The notes beneath the pieces are model-generated. The model searched no databases. It was not told the origin of the DNA and was given only the letters and a program-made list of their open reading frames with translations. A program made the translations under genes and the position numbers. Positions 22,113-34,789 of a stretch of DNA of 64,000 bases are shown here, piece after piece. Source of the stretch: Lindgomyces ingoldianus (lineage: Eukaryota > Ascomycota > Dothideomycetes > Pleosporales > Lindgomycetaceae); assembly GCF_010093535.1 (NCBI RefSeq), contig NW_022985219.1, positions 62,001 to 126,000 on the forward strand, given 5' to 3'. The stretch's first letter is position 1. Each line of letters starts with the position of its first letter.

Positions 22113-23965
22113 CTACAACTTTGCTTCAGCAATCAAAATAGGGTCCTCTTGACTAATAACAACAGCCTGTCCTTCGACCTGCCGAATCGGCCCTGTGAAC
22201 CACTTCCTCGCCCAAACAAACCATGATCCCAGCGCAAAGGATAGAATGATGCCAACAGCTACAACAGTATAGTTCAAGGTCTGGCTTGTCACTGGATTCG
22301 CAGTTGGAAGACAGAATACGATACTAATGAAGGCAATCCAGAGACAGGCAATCGCAGCGACCGGGCGGGATGCCATTCCAAGGTTAAAAGGACCCTTCTC
22401 AAAGAGACGCGGATGCATCAGGCCAATCAAGATAGGAAGGCCATACGAAATATACAACCCAATCGTCGCAATACTAGTCGCAGCCGCAAAGGCAACGGAA
22501 GAACCCAGACTCGGGAGGGCGAGCAAGAAGGCTAAGAATGCCGCCAGCCAGACCGTGTTGATCGGGCATTTGAAACGCACATCCACCTTGTGGAAGATCG
22601 CTGGCAGGCCGCCATCTCTCGAGAAGCCGAACATCATGCGCGAATTGGAAGTCAACGAGAACAAGCCACAGTGCCATACACAGATGATGATAAGAGTCAT
22701 GAGGACAATGGCCCCGTTAGTACCAAACACGTCAACGAAGATCTGCAGGACGGGCTGTCCAAAGTCGGAGCCGACAGTACGTTCGAAATCTTGGATGGAG
22801 AACAGGAGGGACAACAGATAGAAAAACCCAAAGATGCCGGAAACGATGATGGACGTCAGAACACCAATCGGAGCGGACCATTCAGCCTTCTTGGTTTCCT
22901 CAGACAGATGGGCGGATGCATCGAAACTACATAAGGTCAACAAGGTGAGCAAATCGGGAAACACGAGGACTCAGCCTACCCAGTAATAGTGTACTGTGAC
23001 ATGAGGATCCCGCATACCGCGACGTAGGCTGGAGATGCTCGAACGCCCCAAGTCGAGCCTTCCTCGCCGGTCGCATCATTAAACTTCGCGAATACAAATC
23101 GAGCGGATTGGTGTTTAGGGGCCTTTGCTAGAACGGCTATGGCTATAGCAGACACACCTAAGCTGTGGAGAACGATCGACGTGTTGTTGAGATACCTGAG
23201 GATGTTGACGCCAAAAGTGTTCACCACGCCGTGGGATACCAGGAGAGCGGCGTAGATTCCAATGGTGCGGGCAGCTGAAGGGGTATAGCTCCCGTTTACC
23301 GTACCCAAAGTGGAGATCAAGTTAGCACAGCCAAAGGTGATACCAGTCGTCACAGCCACCTGGCCGAGCAGGTTGAACCAGCCAGTCATCCAGGACCAGA
23401 AAGGTGCCTGCGACTTGGGTGCGAGCGTAGCGGCCCAGAAGTAAGGGCCTCCTGAGGTTGGAATAGCGGAGACAATTTCGGCCATCGAGAGGCCAACAAA
23501 AATGGTCATGAAAGTCACGACGATCCATCCCTAGGGAGGAAACGATGAGAAGGGTACTTTTACAGAACAAGATATCTCAACTTACGACACTCATCACCCC
23601 GGGGCCACCAACTATGAAGATCAGCACACATCTGTTGACCGGGCATTCAGGAACACTTACCAGTTAAACCGTATTGGAACAATGTCGTGATACCAGTAAC
23701 GACACTCTATTAGCACCGTCAGCAACCGACGATTTTCAGCAGCACACCCATCCCGATCTTTCTCCTACACAGTGCAGGTGCTCGCTAACAAGAAAGATGA
23801 CGAACTCACAATAATAGAGAAAGATACGCCAAAATTATGCAGCACACTCCAGCTCCGATTCAACTCCTGTTTGTATCCCAGCTCGGCCAACTTGTCTTCG
23901 TCATGATGAAGAACTTCCAAATCGCTTTCGTGGTGTTGCACGCTGCCCCTCCGTCGAATCGACAT
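22113..23965 (-). CDS. APC-superfamily amino-acid/choline-type permease
   Basis: A plasma-membrane proton-coupled uptake carrier of the fungal amino acid/choline transporter group, which includes GABA permease and choline carriers. Five exons (23965-23810, 23706-23661, 23611-23586, 23530-22980, 22926-22113), two of them tiny (46 and 26 nt), give 530 aa. The cytosolic N-terminus is acidic and basic and lacks a signal peptide. It is followed by about 12 hydrophobic helices. Family landmarks are GLTVGGPGVMSVGW in the first helices, SMAEIVSAIPTSGGPYFWAA after helix 2, and SRMMFGFSRDGGLP in the loop after helix 8. Substrate cannot be set from sequence; GABA, choline or another amine or amino acid all fit. 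Exon joins were chosen to keep the conserved first two helices continuous. Confidence 0.88.
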
Positions 23966-26251
23966 GTCTACGTCTCCGTAAGCTTCTGCCGAGTAATGCG
24001 AACCCTGTTAGTGACGCGATAAGCACTTTAATCCACAATATAAGTCGTGCGATGGATATAACAAGCAAAGCACAAGAAGTGCCGATGGGAAGTAGTTAGA
24101 AATTTGAATCCTAGGGATCTGGATGGATTTCCAGCTGATATACGCCTGTACGCTGGCCGTCCGTATCTTCTTGGTTCCACGCGAAGACGTCGTCCCATGA
24201 TAAGAATGACAGCCTCGATGGGTTCATGTTGCAGCGCGCCATGCCGTTGTGGGGAAATGCATGCGGGATCGCGACTTGGGCGTCAGCCACTCTAGCTGCC
24301 GCACCACTCGGCTTCTTATCTGCTCGGAGCATACACCGAGTCGAACGGCCGATACGGCCACGAGATGCACATGCTTTGGCGAAGGTTTGACGATGAATGG
24401 GTGTGTGAGGTAATGAAATACTGCAAGGACGATGTGAGGTTAGTTTTGGGTTTAGGTGCAAGAGGAGCAAGCGGAACCGCCGGTGTGGATAGCTGCTTGG
24501 TCCGACAGACCCACACGTAAGATATTCGTCAGTTCTGGATCTGGGAATGAATAATGGATATACGCGCCTTTCTCAAGTTTATTTTCCCTTCAAAATTGGC
24601 ATCAAGAGCGATCTTCTCATTCTGTAAAAGTTGGCGGTCTACCTTAGAAGGTTCTAATCACGAGCTTTTCACGTGGCTATCAACATTCGCCAACTTACCC
24701 AACTTCTCAATTTTCCCAAACTTGTTCAGTTATTGCATGCGAGCATTGGTGATTCAAACCTGACTCAAAAGTTCCAACCCTCGGTCGTCTCGATAGTCGC
24801 AAAACTTGCAACTGAAGTACCCCAGTGCACTCGGTTTCGCTGCATAAATCTGACAAAGGTACGTTTAAGTTTGCTTGTAGTAGTCACGCACGACTCACAC
24901 GATAGTCACATGTTGCCAAGACTTACCCCTTTTCCTTGTATAAATACCCCTGTGTACACCCCTTTAGCAAGTAACTCAATTCCTCATGGGTCTGGCTCTC
25001 CTAATATGCCCACAGATTTCCTTACTGGTGCGGGCACATTAGCCATTCTTAGAGTACATATCTCTTGAAACGGCCACCAGCCTAACATCCTTTCCTTCAA
25101 CGACGTTATCAAGAATCACATCAACAGCTCTCCAATTTCATGTATGCTAAGCAGAGCTGAAATTGGGGTACGAACGGGCGTCTCCCCATCGTAGACACCC
25201 CAAATGAAAAATTTAACCTGGCCCTCCCTCACAGCAAATAGCATTCATTCCCCTTGCAGATAAGTAGAGGTACGATTGCTTGTTAGTGAAGATGCAGGAG
25301 GAGTTTCTTAACTAGGGCCTGAATAAAATAAGCGAGCAATGAAGCAAGACCATGGGAGAATTATGCCCGGGAGAGGGGGAAGGGGAAGAACAGAAAGAAC
25401 AAGAAAGAACACTGAAAAAATGGAATTGTACTTGGGAGATTTAGTGTTATATTGCTTCATTTTTACCTATCAAGGACGTTCGGGCACGGAAAACCACGCA
25501 CCCTATGCAGGCGAAGCAGTGCCGAAGTCAAGGTTCTTCCCAGCGTCGCCACTTTCTGTGGAGCTGAGGTAGTCACAGTACTGCTTCACAGTGTTTTCTC
25601 TGCATCTCATTCCACAGCTCTCGCCGAAGAACTAGAAGTAGGGTTATTTGATCTTGGCTTCAGTGTCGTGGCTGGGTTACCAAGAAGCCCAATTAGTCGA
25701 CCTTAAGCTGTAGTAAGATGCGTAGTACATTTTATATTACAATCCAAGAGAGGACGCTAAAGAAGTCTGGAAGCCTAGAGTGTTAGACCTACGAAGGCTG
25801 GCTAGAGTAGACAAGGAAGAAATAAACTTCAAAGTGATAAACCAAATAGGATAATAGAATAAGAAGAACCAGATAGATTAAAGGCGAGGAATAATATGAC
25901 TTATGAAGGTCAAGCATAAGAGGATGGCATTTACTGCAACTATGCTTACAAGAGTACGTACACTATAACTCTGTCTAAATAGTGTAGCCGTTACCTCATC
26001 AAGCTCAAGCTTAAGCTCAAGCTCACCGAACACTGCTCAGCAGTGGTGGCAGCGGCAGCCACAACCCCAACAGCATCAGTTACAGCAAATCGGAGCTGCT
26101 ACTACTCCTGACCATATTATTGGGAGCCAGGGGACTTGACACGACTATAATAATCTTGGAGAAGAAAGAATTTTCGTTATGATTGCTGCATCCCACGAGA
26201 GGATACTAAACATGCCAGTGAAGTCATGAGGGGAGAGAAGATACAGCTATT
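23966..26251. other. Intergenic stretch
   Basis: No supported gene over about 2.3 kb. A minus-strand frame ending near 24111 contains PHAFPHNGMARC-type text but has no ATG and no recognisable family. The interval 25700-26000 is A-rich with many AAGA words. Confidence 0.5.
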
Positions 26252-28818
26252 TTACTGTTTCATAAACTCCTCCATCCCCACTTCCGCACCTGTAATAACC
26301 AAAAACCACAGCCTTGCAATCTCGCGACACTTCTCAGCTAGTGTTGGCTGCCCCTTTGCCGTATAACCCTCCGCCAAATACTTGAGCGCTCTTACAGCCT
26401 CCACATTAACCAACCCAGCATTCGACGAAACCTCGAACCTGTCTCCCTCAACCACCGTCAAGAGCCCGAAATTCCTGAGCAGTTTCCTCGAAGACTCGAT
26501 CATTTTGTCGACATTCTTAACCCCGCGCCATGCCTCCGTGAGAAACAACGTGGGATGCACAAGCGCGAGTCGAGGCAGGGTAGCATATAAATCCTTCTCC
26601 CCATCGCTACTGTCAGTACTATCCTTCTCAGGAAGATACAACGCCTCCAACCTCCCCGTCATCCTTGCAATCTTCTTAACTGCTGTGATCGTTAGCGGTC
26701 CCTGGCCCCCCAACTTCATGACAGCAGCTTTCAGTTCCTCAAACAACAACACCCTCTGCCTTCTCACCTCTTCTCCAATCCCACCATCTATCTCGCAAAG
26801 CCTACAATCGCACTCAAACCCCCACGTCACTTTGAATTTCTCCTGGCGTTCCATGATATCGATGTCTGGGCTGATATACTGATGTGTGATCTCCTCCCCC
26901 GGAGCAATGGGTTTTGTGGCGCGTAGGATGTGCACATCGCCAATGAAGGTGCGGACGCTGTTGGGGAGGCAGGAGTGGTTGATGTAGGAGGCGTGGATCC
27001 AGAAGCCGTTTCGCATTTCAGGGTTGGAGTGGGGATTGTACGTAGGGGAGAGCAGATCCAGAGAGCGGGTGGGTACGGAGAAGCAGTTTAGGGTGCGGAT
27101 GCGTTCGATACGGAAGCTGGGGGTGTTAGACTTCATGGGCTCTCGTTTTTCAAGGCGATACTAATAAGACCGAGGAAGATACAATGATTAGGGAAGAAAT
27201 GCGGCATTGAGAACAACTAGAAATGGAAGAGAGGCAGAAAGGGAGGTGTTAATAAACGAAAAGAAAGAAATACTTACACATCAACCATCCAATCTTCATC
27301 TCCCTCCCCGTTTCCCACTCCCTGCTCATCCCCGTAACCCCCATCATCCAGCTCAAAAAACTCCCTCCTCAAACTCCGATTCCATTTCAACTTCTGCACC
27401 AGCTCCTTAAACAGCAACGCGCCCGGCCTTGGAGCCGCCGTTCCATTTCCTAGATTATACAACAGACAATCGCTGCTCCTATCATTAATAAAATATCCAG
27501 GAAGCACAAAGCCTTTCTCCACACAGATTAACTCTCCCGTTTGGAAGGCGCGTTTAGCGAACAGCCCCCGGCCATGTAATGCGGTTTTCCGGACCTCGGT
27601 GTCTGAGATATATGTCGCTGCGTCCACGTGCAGTGTTAGGGGACCGACATAAGAGGAAATGAGAGGGAGGTTATAGGTTGCTGTTGTTTGGAAGATCCCG
27701 AGATCGAATTTGATACGGGCGGCAAGAGAGCGGAGAGGGTGGGAGACCAGGGCGGAGATGTTTAATGGGTCGGAGGTGGAATGGCTGTGTAACCAGGATT
27801 CGATGATGGAAGGGTTGACGAGGGGAGATGTGGTTAGGGATGGGTTGGAGAGAGCGTAGAGGGAGATGGCAAGAGAGAGGTCTTCGGCGGCGGCGTCGAG
27901 ACGCAGGAGGACAATGTTCACACCGCATTTTTTGCGGTAGAGATCGATTGACGAGGCGGAGCTGGGGTGCGTGGAGAGGTATCGGAGGCCGTGGTCGTAG
28001 CTGAGTTGTACGTTAGTGCCATGAAATCAAACACATATATACTGAAGGCTTCATCGTGATGGAAACGGAACGGTTTAGGGAGAAGAAAGGGCCATTTCAC
28101 CATTTAAGAGCTTTCCGAAATCGCTTTTTCAAGAACATCATGTCACCCTCTTTCTTCCACTCAGTAGCATCCTTACCTAACTCCATATCTTCCGATATCC
28201 TCCAGCCCTCATTCACTAGGTCATCGTTTGGCTGAAGTTGAACAAGGTCAGAAGGGTGATCAACGCGGATGTGATAGCCTCCGTCAAGGAGTCGACTCCA
28301 GCATGGTTGCTTGATAGCAAGGATGTCGCCTTCGGAAATAAGGGGGTCAATCATCGTGTGTTCCAAATTACAAACCGTGAGTCTCGCCACATCACCAGCC
28401 TCATCTTCCACGATGATGATAGTGGAGGAGTAGATGTAGGGCGGTGTTATAGATTTAACCAAAATTAATGTGCTGGGGTCTCTTGAATCAATGCGCAAGT
28501 CTCCGAGGTGCACCTGAATAAGTATCAGATCATACAGCATTTGTGGTGTTTAGAACCTGTGGTACTTACCTTACGGGAAGATACATCACGAATCGAAATA
28601 CGTGAAGGCAAATATGGCAGCGGCAGAGTCAAACTCTTAGTCGGAAGAGGTCCGTCGGTTAGAAGTTTGAGATGGCCTCGGTGGTTTTTGAGGAGAGATA
28701 CTCGTGAGGGCTTTGAGCGCGGCCGAGATCCCTTCTCGCCGAAGTCATTGTTGGCAAGCTCCTTGAGTTGCTCGGGGATTTCTTCGTAGGTGTTGCGGAA
28801 ATTCTTAGGGAGAATCAT
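26252..28818 (-). CDS. TPR and SET domain protein (SMYD-like lysine methyltransferase family)
   Basis: Four exons, 28818-28570, 28513-28101, 28000-27280 and 27160-26252, give 763 aa. A TPR-like helical region follows residue 200 (KKRFRKALKCYDHGLRYL). Then come the split SET landmarks: HGRGLFAKRAFQTGELI, an insert with an acidic low-complexity tail, NHSCLPNSVRTFIGDV, and the post-SET Cys cluster GFECDCRLC. SET proteins of this layout transfer methyl groups from S-adenosylmethionine to protein lysines; the target here is unknown. I see no complete MYND zinc finger. The third intron is the least certain: the strong GTAAGT donor at 27277 is out of phase with the only open acceptor (TTATTAG before 27160), so I used the GTGTAAGT donor two bases earlier. 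Confidence 0.82.
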
Positions 28819-29400
28819 GGCAACGCGGCAGGCTCGGAGTGCGTTAAGTGTTTAAGAAAGATGTTTCAGGATGTGAAGATGTTCCAAAAGGCGATGCACA
28901 ATGTTGGGAGCACAGTACAGTTGCACACCCGCGAACGCGATCTCGGAAATTGTTTTTATGGGAGATGTTCACGCAATTCACACTTTCGGTTGCAGAGAAA
29001 GTGGAACGTCGACAGTCGAATGTGTGCTCTCACCTCACACTTGGATTTGGTTCTCATCTTATGAGGTCGAAAAGTCAAGGTGTCCTTGGTATCCGAAGAT
29101 GAGGCTAAATCGAATCAGGAACATGCAATTAATTCCGCGTCGGTACTTGATTAATGCAAGTCATGATTGGACCCCTGCAAAAGATCAGATCAGCAGCTTC
29201 TAGAAAACTCGTGGAAGTGCTTCTTCCGAAGGAAATTGGTGGTTTACTAGTCGAGGTTGAACGGGCCGAAGAAACCGGGATTGTGCAACAAAGGGCTTGA
29301 AGAGTCTTGTGGACATGGAGATTCTATTACAACTAACAGGAAGAAATAGTAAGTGTACGTAAAGATATTCTGAAATTGCGTTTGTAAACGTGGAAAGGAT
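28819..29400. other. Intergenic stretch
   Basis: Divergent and terminal flanks between the SET gene start and the GH10 stop. No gene is seen. Confidence 0.5.
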
Positions 29401-30841
29401 TTAGATGCACTGCGAATAGTAATCGTTGGATTTGGTGCAAGTGCTTCCGCTCTCGCAAACCGTCCCTCCCAACCATCCAATTCCTCCACATTGACCCCAT
29501 TTGGCGACGGTACCGGACGTAGAGGTTGTAGTAGGTTTGGCAGAAGTAGTAGCAGCGGCTGAAGTGGCGACATTGGCCGTAGTCGTAGCTCCAGAGGGAG
29601 CGGAGCCCCAAGCATTGAGGATGGCATTGTAGATGTCGAGTTTCTTCTGTATGTTCTCGTCCCAAGGGAGCGCAGCGCCCTGTCCAGAGAAGACGCTTGG
29701 AATCCACGAATACTTGTCGGTGTAATCCCAAATCGTGACGCCGACGCACTTAGAAACAGCTTTGCAAGCACCAATAGTGGCAGCGTAGTCCTTTGCTTGC
29801 TGCGCAATTGCAGAGGCGGTGGATGGGGTCGTAGTGCGAATGTCGAGTTCTGTAATAGCCACCTCAACCCCGAGACTCACGAAGGCATTCATATTGGAAG
29901 TTTGAGCGGATTCCGATGGGGTGGATCCTACAATAAAGTGCGACTGGAACCCGACACCGTCAATTTTAGCGCCGTATTGTTTGATAAGCTTGACGATATT
30001 TTGTGCACCGGTAGATTTCGAGCCTGCAGACTCGATGTTGTAATCGTTGTAGTAGAGCCTCGCTTCAGGGTCTGCGGCAGCTGCTGTGGCGAATGCAATA
30101 GGAAGGTAAGCGGGTCCAATTGTGTCGTAGAAGACATTAGAGCGGTATGTTCCATCCTCATTCAGGGCTGTTACATTCAATTAATGAATTCACAACGCAC
30201 AAAAGGCAAGGAACTGACCTTCATTTGCAACATCCCAGTGGAGGCATTTGCCCTTGTAGTGAGTGACTTCGTTGGTGATATGGTTCTTCATGATGGAGAT
30301 TAAGGTTGCGTTATCAAACCCTCCGCTTTTGACTGTTCTCTTGTCAACCCCTTGATTAAGGTTACAGAATACATGGAGCATACCCCAATTTGGCAATTGG
30401 CTGTACCATACCAGCGTATGACACCTGAGCTTCTGGCCATTCTTTTGGGCCAAGCTGACAATGGCATCTCCGTTGGTGTACGAGAATGTGCCACGAGACG
30501 GCTCGATAGTGTCCCACTGCGAGGTCATCAGTTCGCGCTCTACTCCTCTGAGGATTCCCAAAGCCCACCTTCATAGCGTTGCCGGGAGTGATTTGACCGA
30601 AATCTGCAGTGTTACTCAAGCCATTGACATAGACGGTATCAGCCAGCTCGGGATTATCCGTTGCACTTCCAAAATATGCCTTTCCGGCGGCCATAGCCCG
30701 GGTGTTCAATCCATCTTCGGCACGACGACTACGACACCCCTTAGCAAGCAGAGAAAATGGAGAGCATGGTCAAACTTACTCCAATGGTGAAGCGCAGACC
30801 CCAGCAGCCGCAAGAAGAATAATCAACGCGGTGACCATCAT
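29401..30841 (-). CDS. GH10 endo-beta-1,4-xylanase with C-terminal CBM1
   Basis: A secreted enzyme that cleaves internal beta-1,4 bonds of xylan by a retaining mechanism. Five exons (30841-30780, 30728-30569, 30516-30384, 30332-30219, 30167-29401), separated by introns of 51-52 nt, give 411 aa. The signal peptide is about residues 1-17. GH10 landmarks rebuilt across the splice joins are [48 protein letters not shown] (Glu is the acid/base) and ITELDIR (Glu is the nucleophile). A Ser/Thr/Ala linker leads to CBM1 (WGQCGGIGW ... YYSQCI), which binds cellulose. An ATTTATAAAT box lies about 70 nt upstream of the ATG. All catalytic residues are present, so it should be active. Confidence 0.96.
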
Positions 30842-30910
30842 TACTATGTTGGCGTTGGAATTTTCAAGGTCAAGAGAGCGACGAGTAGCATTCGAGGTAG
30901 GGAAGGAAAC

Positions 30911-30920
30911 ATTTATAAAT
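30911..30920 (-). promoter_or_regulatory. TATA box of the xylanase gene
   Basis: ATTTATAAAT (self-complementary) sits 70-79 nt upstream of the start codon. On the minus strand a CCAAT word lies just upstream of it. Confidence 0.45.
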
Positions 30921-30929
30921 TGGTCGAAA

Positions 30930-33878
30930 TATCAACCTATTAGTGGAGCCACTATTGAAGGCGCCAGTGGCCCTGGTCGATGATCTGGCATATAACCACT
31001 GAGAGAAAACGGGCTTAAGCATGTATTTGACATGGTCTTGACGGAGATAGTTCGCATTTCTGGAGCGGCAAGACATGGCGAAAGGCTAGAAGGGTGGAAA
31101 CCCGGGGAAGACATGCTCCGGATAATATCGAGGGGGGTCTCGCGATGCCGTTGATGCTAGGGGAAACGTGCCGTGGAATAGATGAGGCCGATGAAATCTT
31201 CCGTCGAACAACAGGGGGTCAGGGATCCACTGGGACGCGCCAACGATCAGATAGACAACAGCGCAGCCGCCTTTGACCTGGATTTCGGTTGATTGGGGAA
31301 CTCAGAGCTACAGACCCGAGGAGGATGCTCTTATTTGCCATGCGATGGCGTAGGAAGGAGTAGTGTTGGGTTATCGCGCTATGCACGTCTCGGAAAGTGG
31401 CTTGGCGGATCGGAAGCTCGCCAACATCGCTGCCATTCTCTCTCCAGCTCATCTCATCCGAAACTTCAACCTGACGAGAATGTGCTCTCATCGCCATCTC
31501 TTTGCCAGCTTCCATAGCAGGACTATGCTTAGCCCTGTATTTGGCCTTGGTCGCGGTCGCCCAGCGGCCAGATTAGCAACTTGAGAGCCTCTTCCTGAAC
31601 CAGCTTTTTCGAGTGCTAAAGAACAGCTAACATTGCCAGCTACAGCATCCTTCCCCGCCACGTCTCGAATCCTCACCTCCTTCACTCCTCTTTCTCCTCC
31701 GCCAGCCCCAGATCTGCACCTCTCGACTCGACGTGTGCTGCTGGTCATGTAGTCTGACTTAACAGTTGCTCCCTTGTGAATCGCTACAACGGGGCAGGAT
31801 CACAAATGGAAAGGCACACCGCCACCTCTGCCTTCTCCTTCCGATGCTTCGGAGGCTGCAGTTGAGCCCGGCCCCTCAGCGGTGGCTGTTGGGAGGCGTG
31901 CCAGAAGCAATAACAGGACGAGGTCATCAAGCCAAGGCTGCTCAGACATGGCAACCTGTGTGTCTCGCATGGACTGTGGAATCCTGCTGTTACCGGCAAG
32001 TGCAGAGCCCGAGAAGGTCATTGCCTGCTGTAACGTTGGTGCCTGGCATCTAGGAAGGAGTAGCTGCCCTTTCCATATCTCTACAAACCTAGATGTGATC
32101 GACACCGGCAGGTAGTAGGAGCTTCACGAGAGGTGTAGTTGGTAAAATGACGCCGAGCATAGCCAGATTGTTGCTGCATACAATACATAAGGCATACCAT
32201 AACCCAGCACACCCAGAACCTCCAACCTGGGATAGTTACAACCTCGACCCGATCACGTGCCGACACGCACAGGCCACATCACCCTCCATAAATACTCCCG
32301 CCACCGCGCTCACTTCTCTTCCTGAACACGATCTCGAACCAATGTCGCCCAATGCCTGTTTAGTGGCTTGGGGAGGGTAGCCAGGCCGCTCACTACGGAG
32401 TGGTTATCCAGGCATGCTTGAGGTCGAAGAGCAACTGGTTTGACCACCTTTCCTCCGGGATCGTTGAAGCTCAGAACCGCTGTCATCTCCAAAGGCTTCA
32501 AAACCGAGACTCGTGGTTTGAGGTACATATGGATGACGGACATGCCAATTGTGGAGGCAGTAGTTAGTTTAAAAAATATCACTTTTGCTGCACTTGGGGC
32601 GGCTTGTGATGCTTGTGAAGTGTCGCTCTCCTTTTTTTTCTGGCGCATTTTATACCCGCGGGACTCGCGGAAGTTCATCTTTCATGTCCATGGGATCCAA
32701 ACCTCTTTCAGGAGCCAACATGTTGATTAAGCGGCAGTGACAAGCAAGGCAGGCGTCAGCATCGTGACCACACAAAGATTCACCCTAAGCAAGCTGCAAA
32801 AACCCAGCGCCATCTCTAAAAGACGGCATGAATGCGGGATGCAGAGCATAGAGTTCGAGACACGCAACGGCCAAAGACACAGTCTGACGCGAAACCAGGA
32901 CCCCAAAGCCCACGAAAAGGCCTCGTTGACCGTGAGAAAGTAGCTTCAGGATGCAAGAAGGATGAAGTCGTCATAACTCGTAAGGAGGGTAGCCCGGTGA
33001 ATCTGTCCAACTATGTGGTCGCCAGAACAAGAATGAGAGGAACGTCTCACACGACATGGAATTCCTTTCTACGGCGTGAATGCTTCTACATACCATTACC
33101 TTCGTAGAGATGCAAGGATGGGAGGAGCATGTACGGTTCTTCAAAGGAGTTGTCAGAATTTAAGTTCGCACTAAGGATACCTGTAAGCGCTTCCTGTGCG
33201 ACGATACAACTATAATTAACGCAATCTTTCTACCGTCGTTCCTCGTTCTACTTCACGAAATGCTTCTCTGACACTTGCCCACGATGGTTGTGATAAGATG
33301 ATGCAGTAAAATGACGGTAATCTTGTGCTTGTTGCCTTTGGATGTCCTTTGCAGCCCTAGTTTGGGAATTTGGGGAACTCATACTTAGATCGGGCCACCC
33401 CCACTGTCGTGGTTAACATCAGGTGGGGTACGCTCCATAAAACCACTCTTTTATCTCGCATCTACGATCACTTTCAGCAAGTCAAAGTGCAACTAATACA
33501 TACTTCATCCCACAAGGAACCTACGTTAGGTAGTTTATAGAGCGCAATATTCTCCTGTCTGGCCGATAAAGCCAGGGCTTGGTGGATGTGACTCTTCTGG
33601 GGAGATTTCTAGATTTTTAGTACTCACAGGTTTCTACACTACTTCTTACTACCCGATAGACCTAACGGGTATACTTTACAGGAGGTAGAAGTGCCGTGAC
33701 TTGCAGTTAAAAACTGCTCAAGTAGGCACCCTACTCAAGAATAGTCCAGGCAGGCCTCCGGGTGCGGTCCTGTAGGTAGGAAGCAATGAGGAAACATGAG
33801 GAAACACAATATAGCCTTATTCACTTCATTTCCTTTGATACTCACGTGATCAGGGATTCTAGCATCAGAACAAACCCG
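30930..33878. other. Intergenic stretch
   Basis: About 2.9 kb without a supported gene. Many overlapping short frames occur on both strands around 31.1-32.4 kb, where GC is higher, but none shows conserved text or usable introns. Confidence 0.5.
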
Positions 33879-33886
33879 GTTTCATC
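33879..33886. repeat. Left 8-bp target-site duplication of the hAT MITE
   Basis: GTTTCATC, identical to 34544-34551 on the other side of the element. Confidence 0.9.
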
Positions 33887-34543
33887 CAGTGTGTCCAACC
33901 GTTAGTACACCTAATAGTACAGTACTGCAGTACACTGATTTTGGTCACGTACGTACGTACAGGGCATCTACTCAGTATACTGTACTATACATGAGGCTGC
34001 TGTACTAACCGTTTACGGTAGTTATATAGGATTTTTGGTGGTTTTGGGCGGTTGAAGGCAGGTTGCTGAGGGCCAGGGGGCTCGTGTTCGGAGATTAATG
34101 CGGAGAATGCCGTTATTGCCTGTTTTGTTAGCAATCTTCTAACAAATTCAGCAACTATGCCATCTACGTTATTCTTTTGCCTATTATGATGTCCCAATTC
34201 CTATCCTAATCAACGACGCGGTCGACAATAGAGGCTCTTTAACTGCAGAAGAATTAGTTACGTAACAACGCTGTTACTAGTGAGCTGACTGAGCTTACAG
34301 AGTACATTAAAACAGTGAGATCAACAACAGTAGATCTTATAAGGGGTATCACAACTTCCTAATTAGGTATAGTCTTTAGCTTTAGCGCAATTACTTCATA
34401 ATACTTTAATATACTTCAGTTACTGTATCCTAACTGTACACTGACGTCATCTCCTCCGTACAGTTAGTTAGTAACAGCCTCCTCTTCCGTAACTGTACTA
34501 TACAGCCTCCAAAAGGCTCCGTAACTAACGGTTGGACACACTG
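33887..34543. mobile_element. hAT-type MITE, 657 bp
   Basis: A non-autonomous DNA transposon. Both ends carry the same 20-bp terminal inverted repeat beginning CAGTGTGTCCAACCGTTAGT (33887-33906, and the reverse complement ending at 34543). The ends are flanked by a perfect 8-bp duplication, GTTTCATC. An 8-bp duplication with CAGTG-type ends is diagnostic of the hAT superfamily. The interior is AT-rich and has many short palindromic GTAC/TACTGTA words near both ends, which look like subterminal transposase-binding repeats. A minus-strand open frame of 70 codons (34197-33985) lies inside but shows no transposase domain I can name. The perfect duplication and TIRs suggest a recent insertion mobilised by a transposase elsewhere. 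Confidence 0.93.
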
Positions 34544-34551
34544 GTTTCATC
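34544..34551. repeat. Right 8-bp target-site duplication of the hAT MITE
   Basis: GTTTCATC, identical to 33879-33886. Confidence 0.9.
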
Positions 34552-34564
34552 CCCTACCCGCACA

Positions 34565-34780
34565 ATGAGTGATATAGACCAGTGTGACTCCCTTCGCAAT
34601 CGCAAGCAAATAAATCCGTTCCGCTCGAAAATTCCCGCCCTCACCCGCCTGCAGATAAGTTCTACAACCGTGAAACAATTTCAGACTCGAATCGACATGC
34701 CGCCGATGCGCTCCGCGGAGGGGCCCGTATCCTCGAGCTCCAGGCGCGCGAATCTCGTTGACAAACAAGATGAAGAGTAG
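34565..34780 (+). CDS. Short polar ORF next to the MITE, uncertain
   Basis: A 71-aa frame opens at ATG 34565, 13 nt beyond the MITE target duplication. It is polar (Ser/Arg/Gln) and ends in an acidic stretch. After the TAG the same frame continues with another acidic segment (SDNDEYSFDDLLLDDL), so it may be a disrupted or spliced gene remnant. If it was a gene, the MITE inserted into its leader or promoter. No family is recognised. Confidence 0.2.
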   Translation: MSDIDQCDSLRNRKQINPFRSKIPALTRLQISSTTVKQFQTRIDMPPMRSAEGPVSSSSRRANLVDKQDEE

Positions 34781-34789
34781 AGTGACAAC

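Noticed and set aside
22327..22934. Plus-strand frames of 164 and 114 codons opposite the permease
   Set aside because: They are antisense shadows of the APC permease exons, with no features of their own.
24111..24470. Minus-strand 119-codon frame with ordered C-terminal text
   Set aside because: It begins with TTG, has no ATG, no clear introns and no recognised family.
29797..30303. Plus-strand 168-codon frame
   Set aside because: It is antisense to GH10 exons whose family text is unambiguous.
33985..34197. 70-codon frame inside the MITE as a transposase remnant
   Set aside because: No hAT zinc finger, catalytic or dimerisation text is recognisable, and the element is too short to carry a working transposase.
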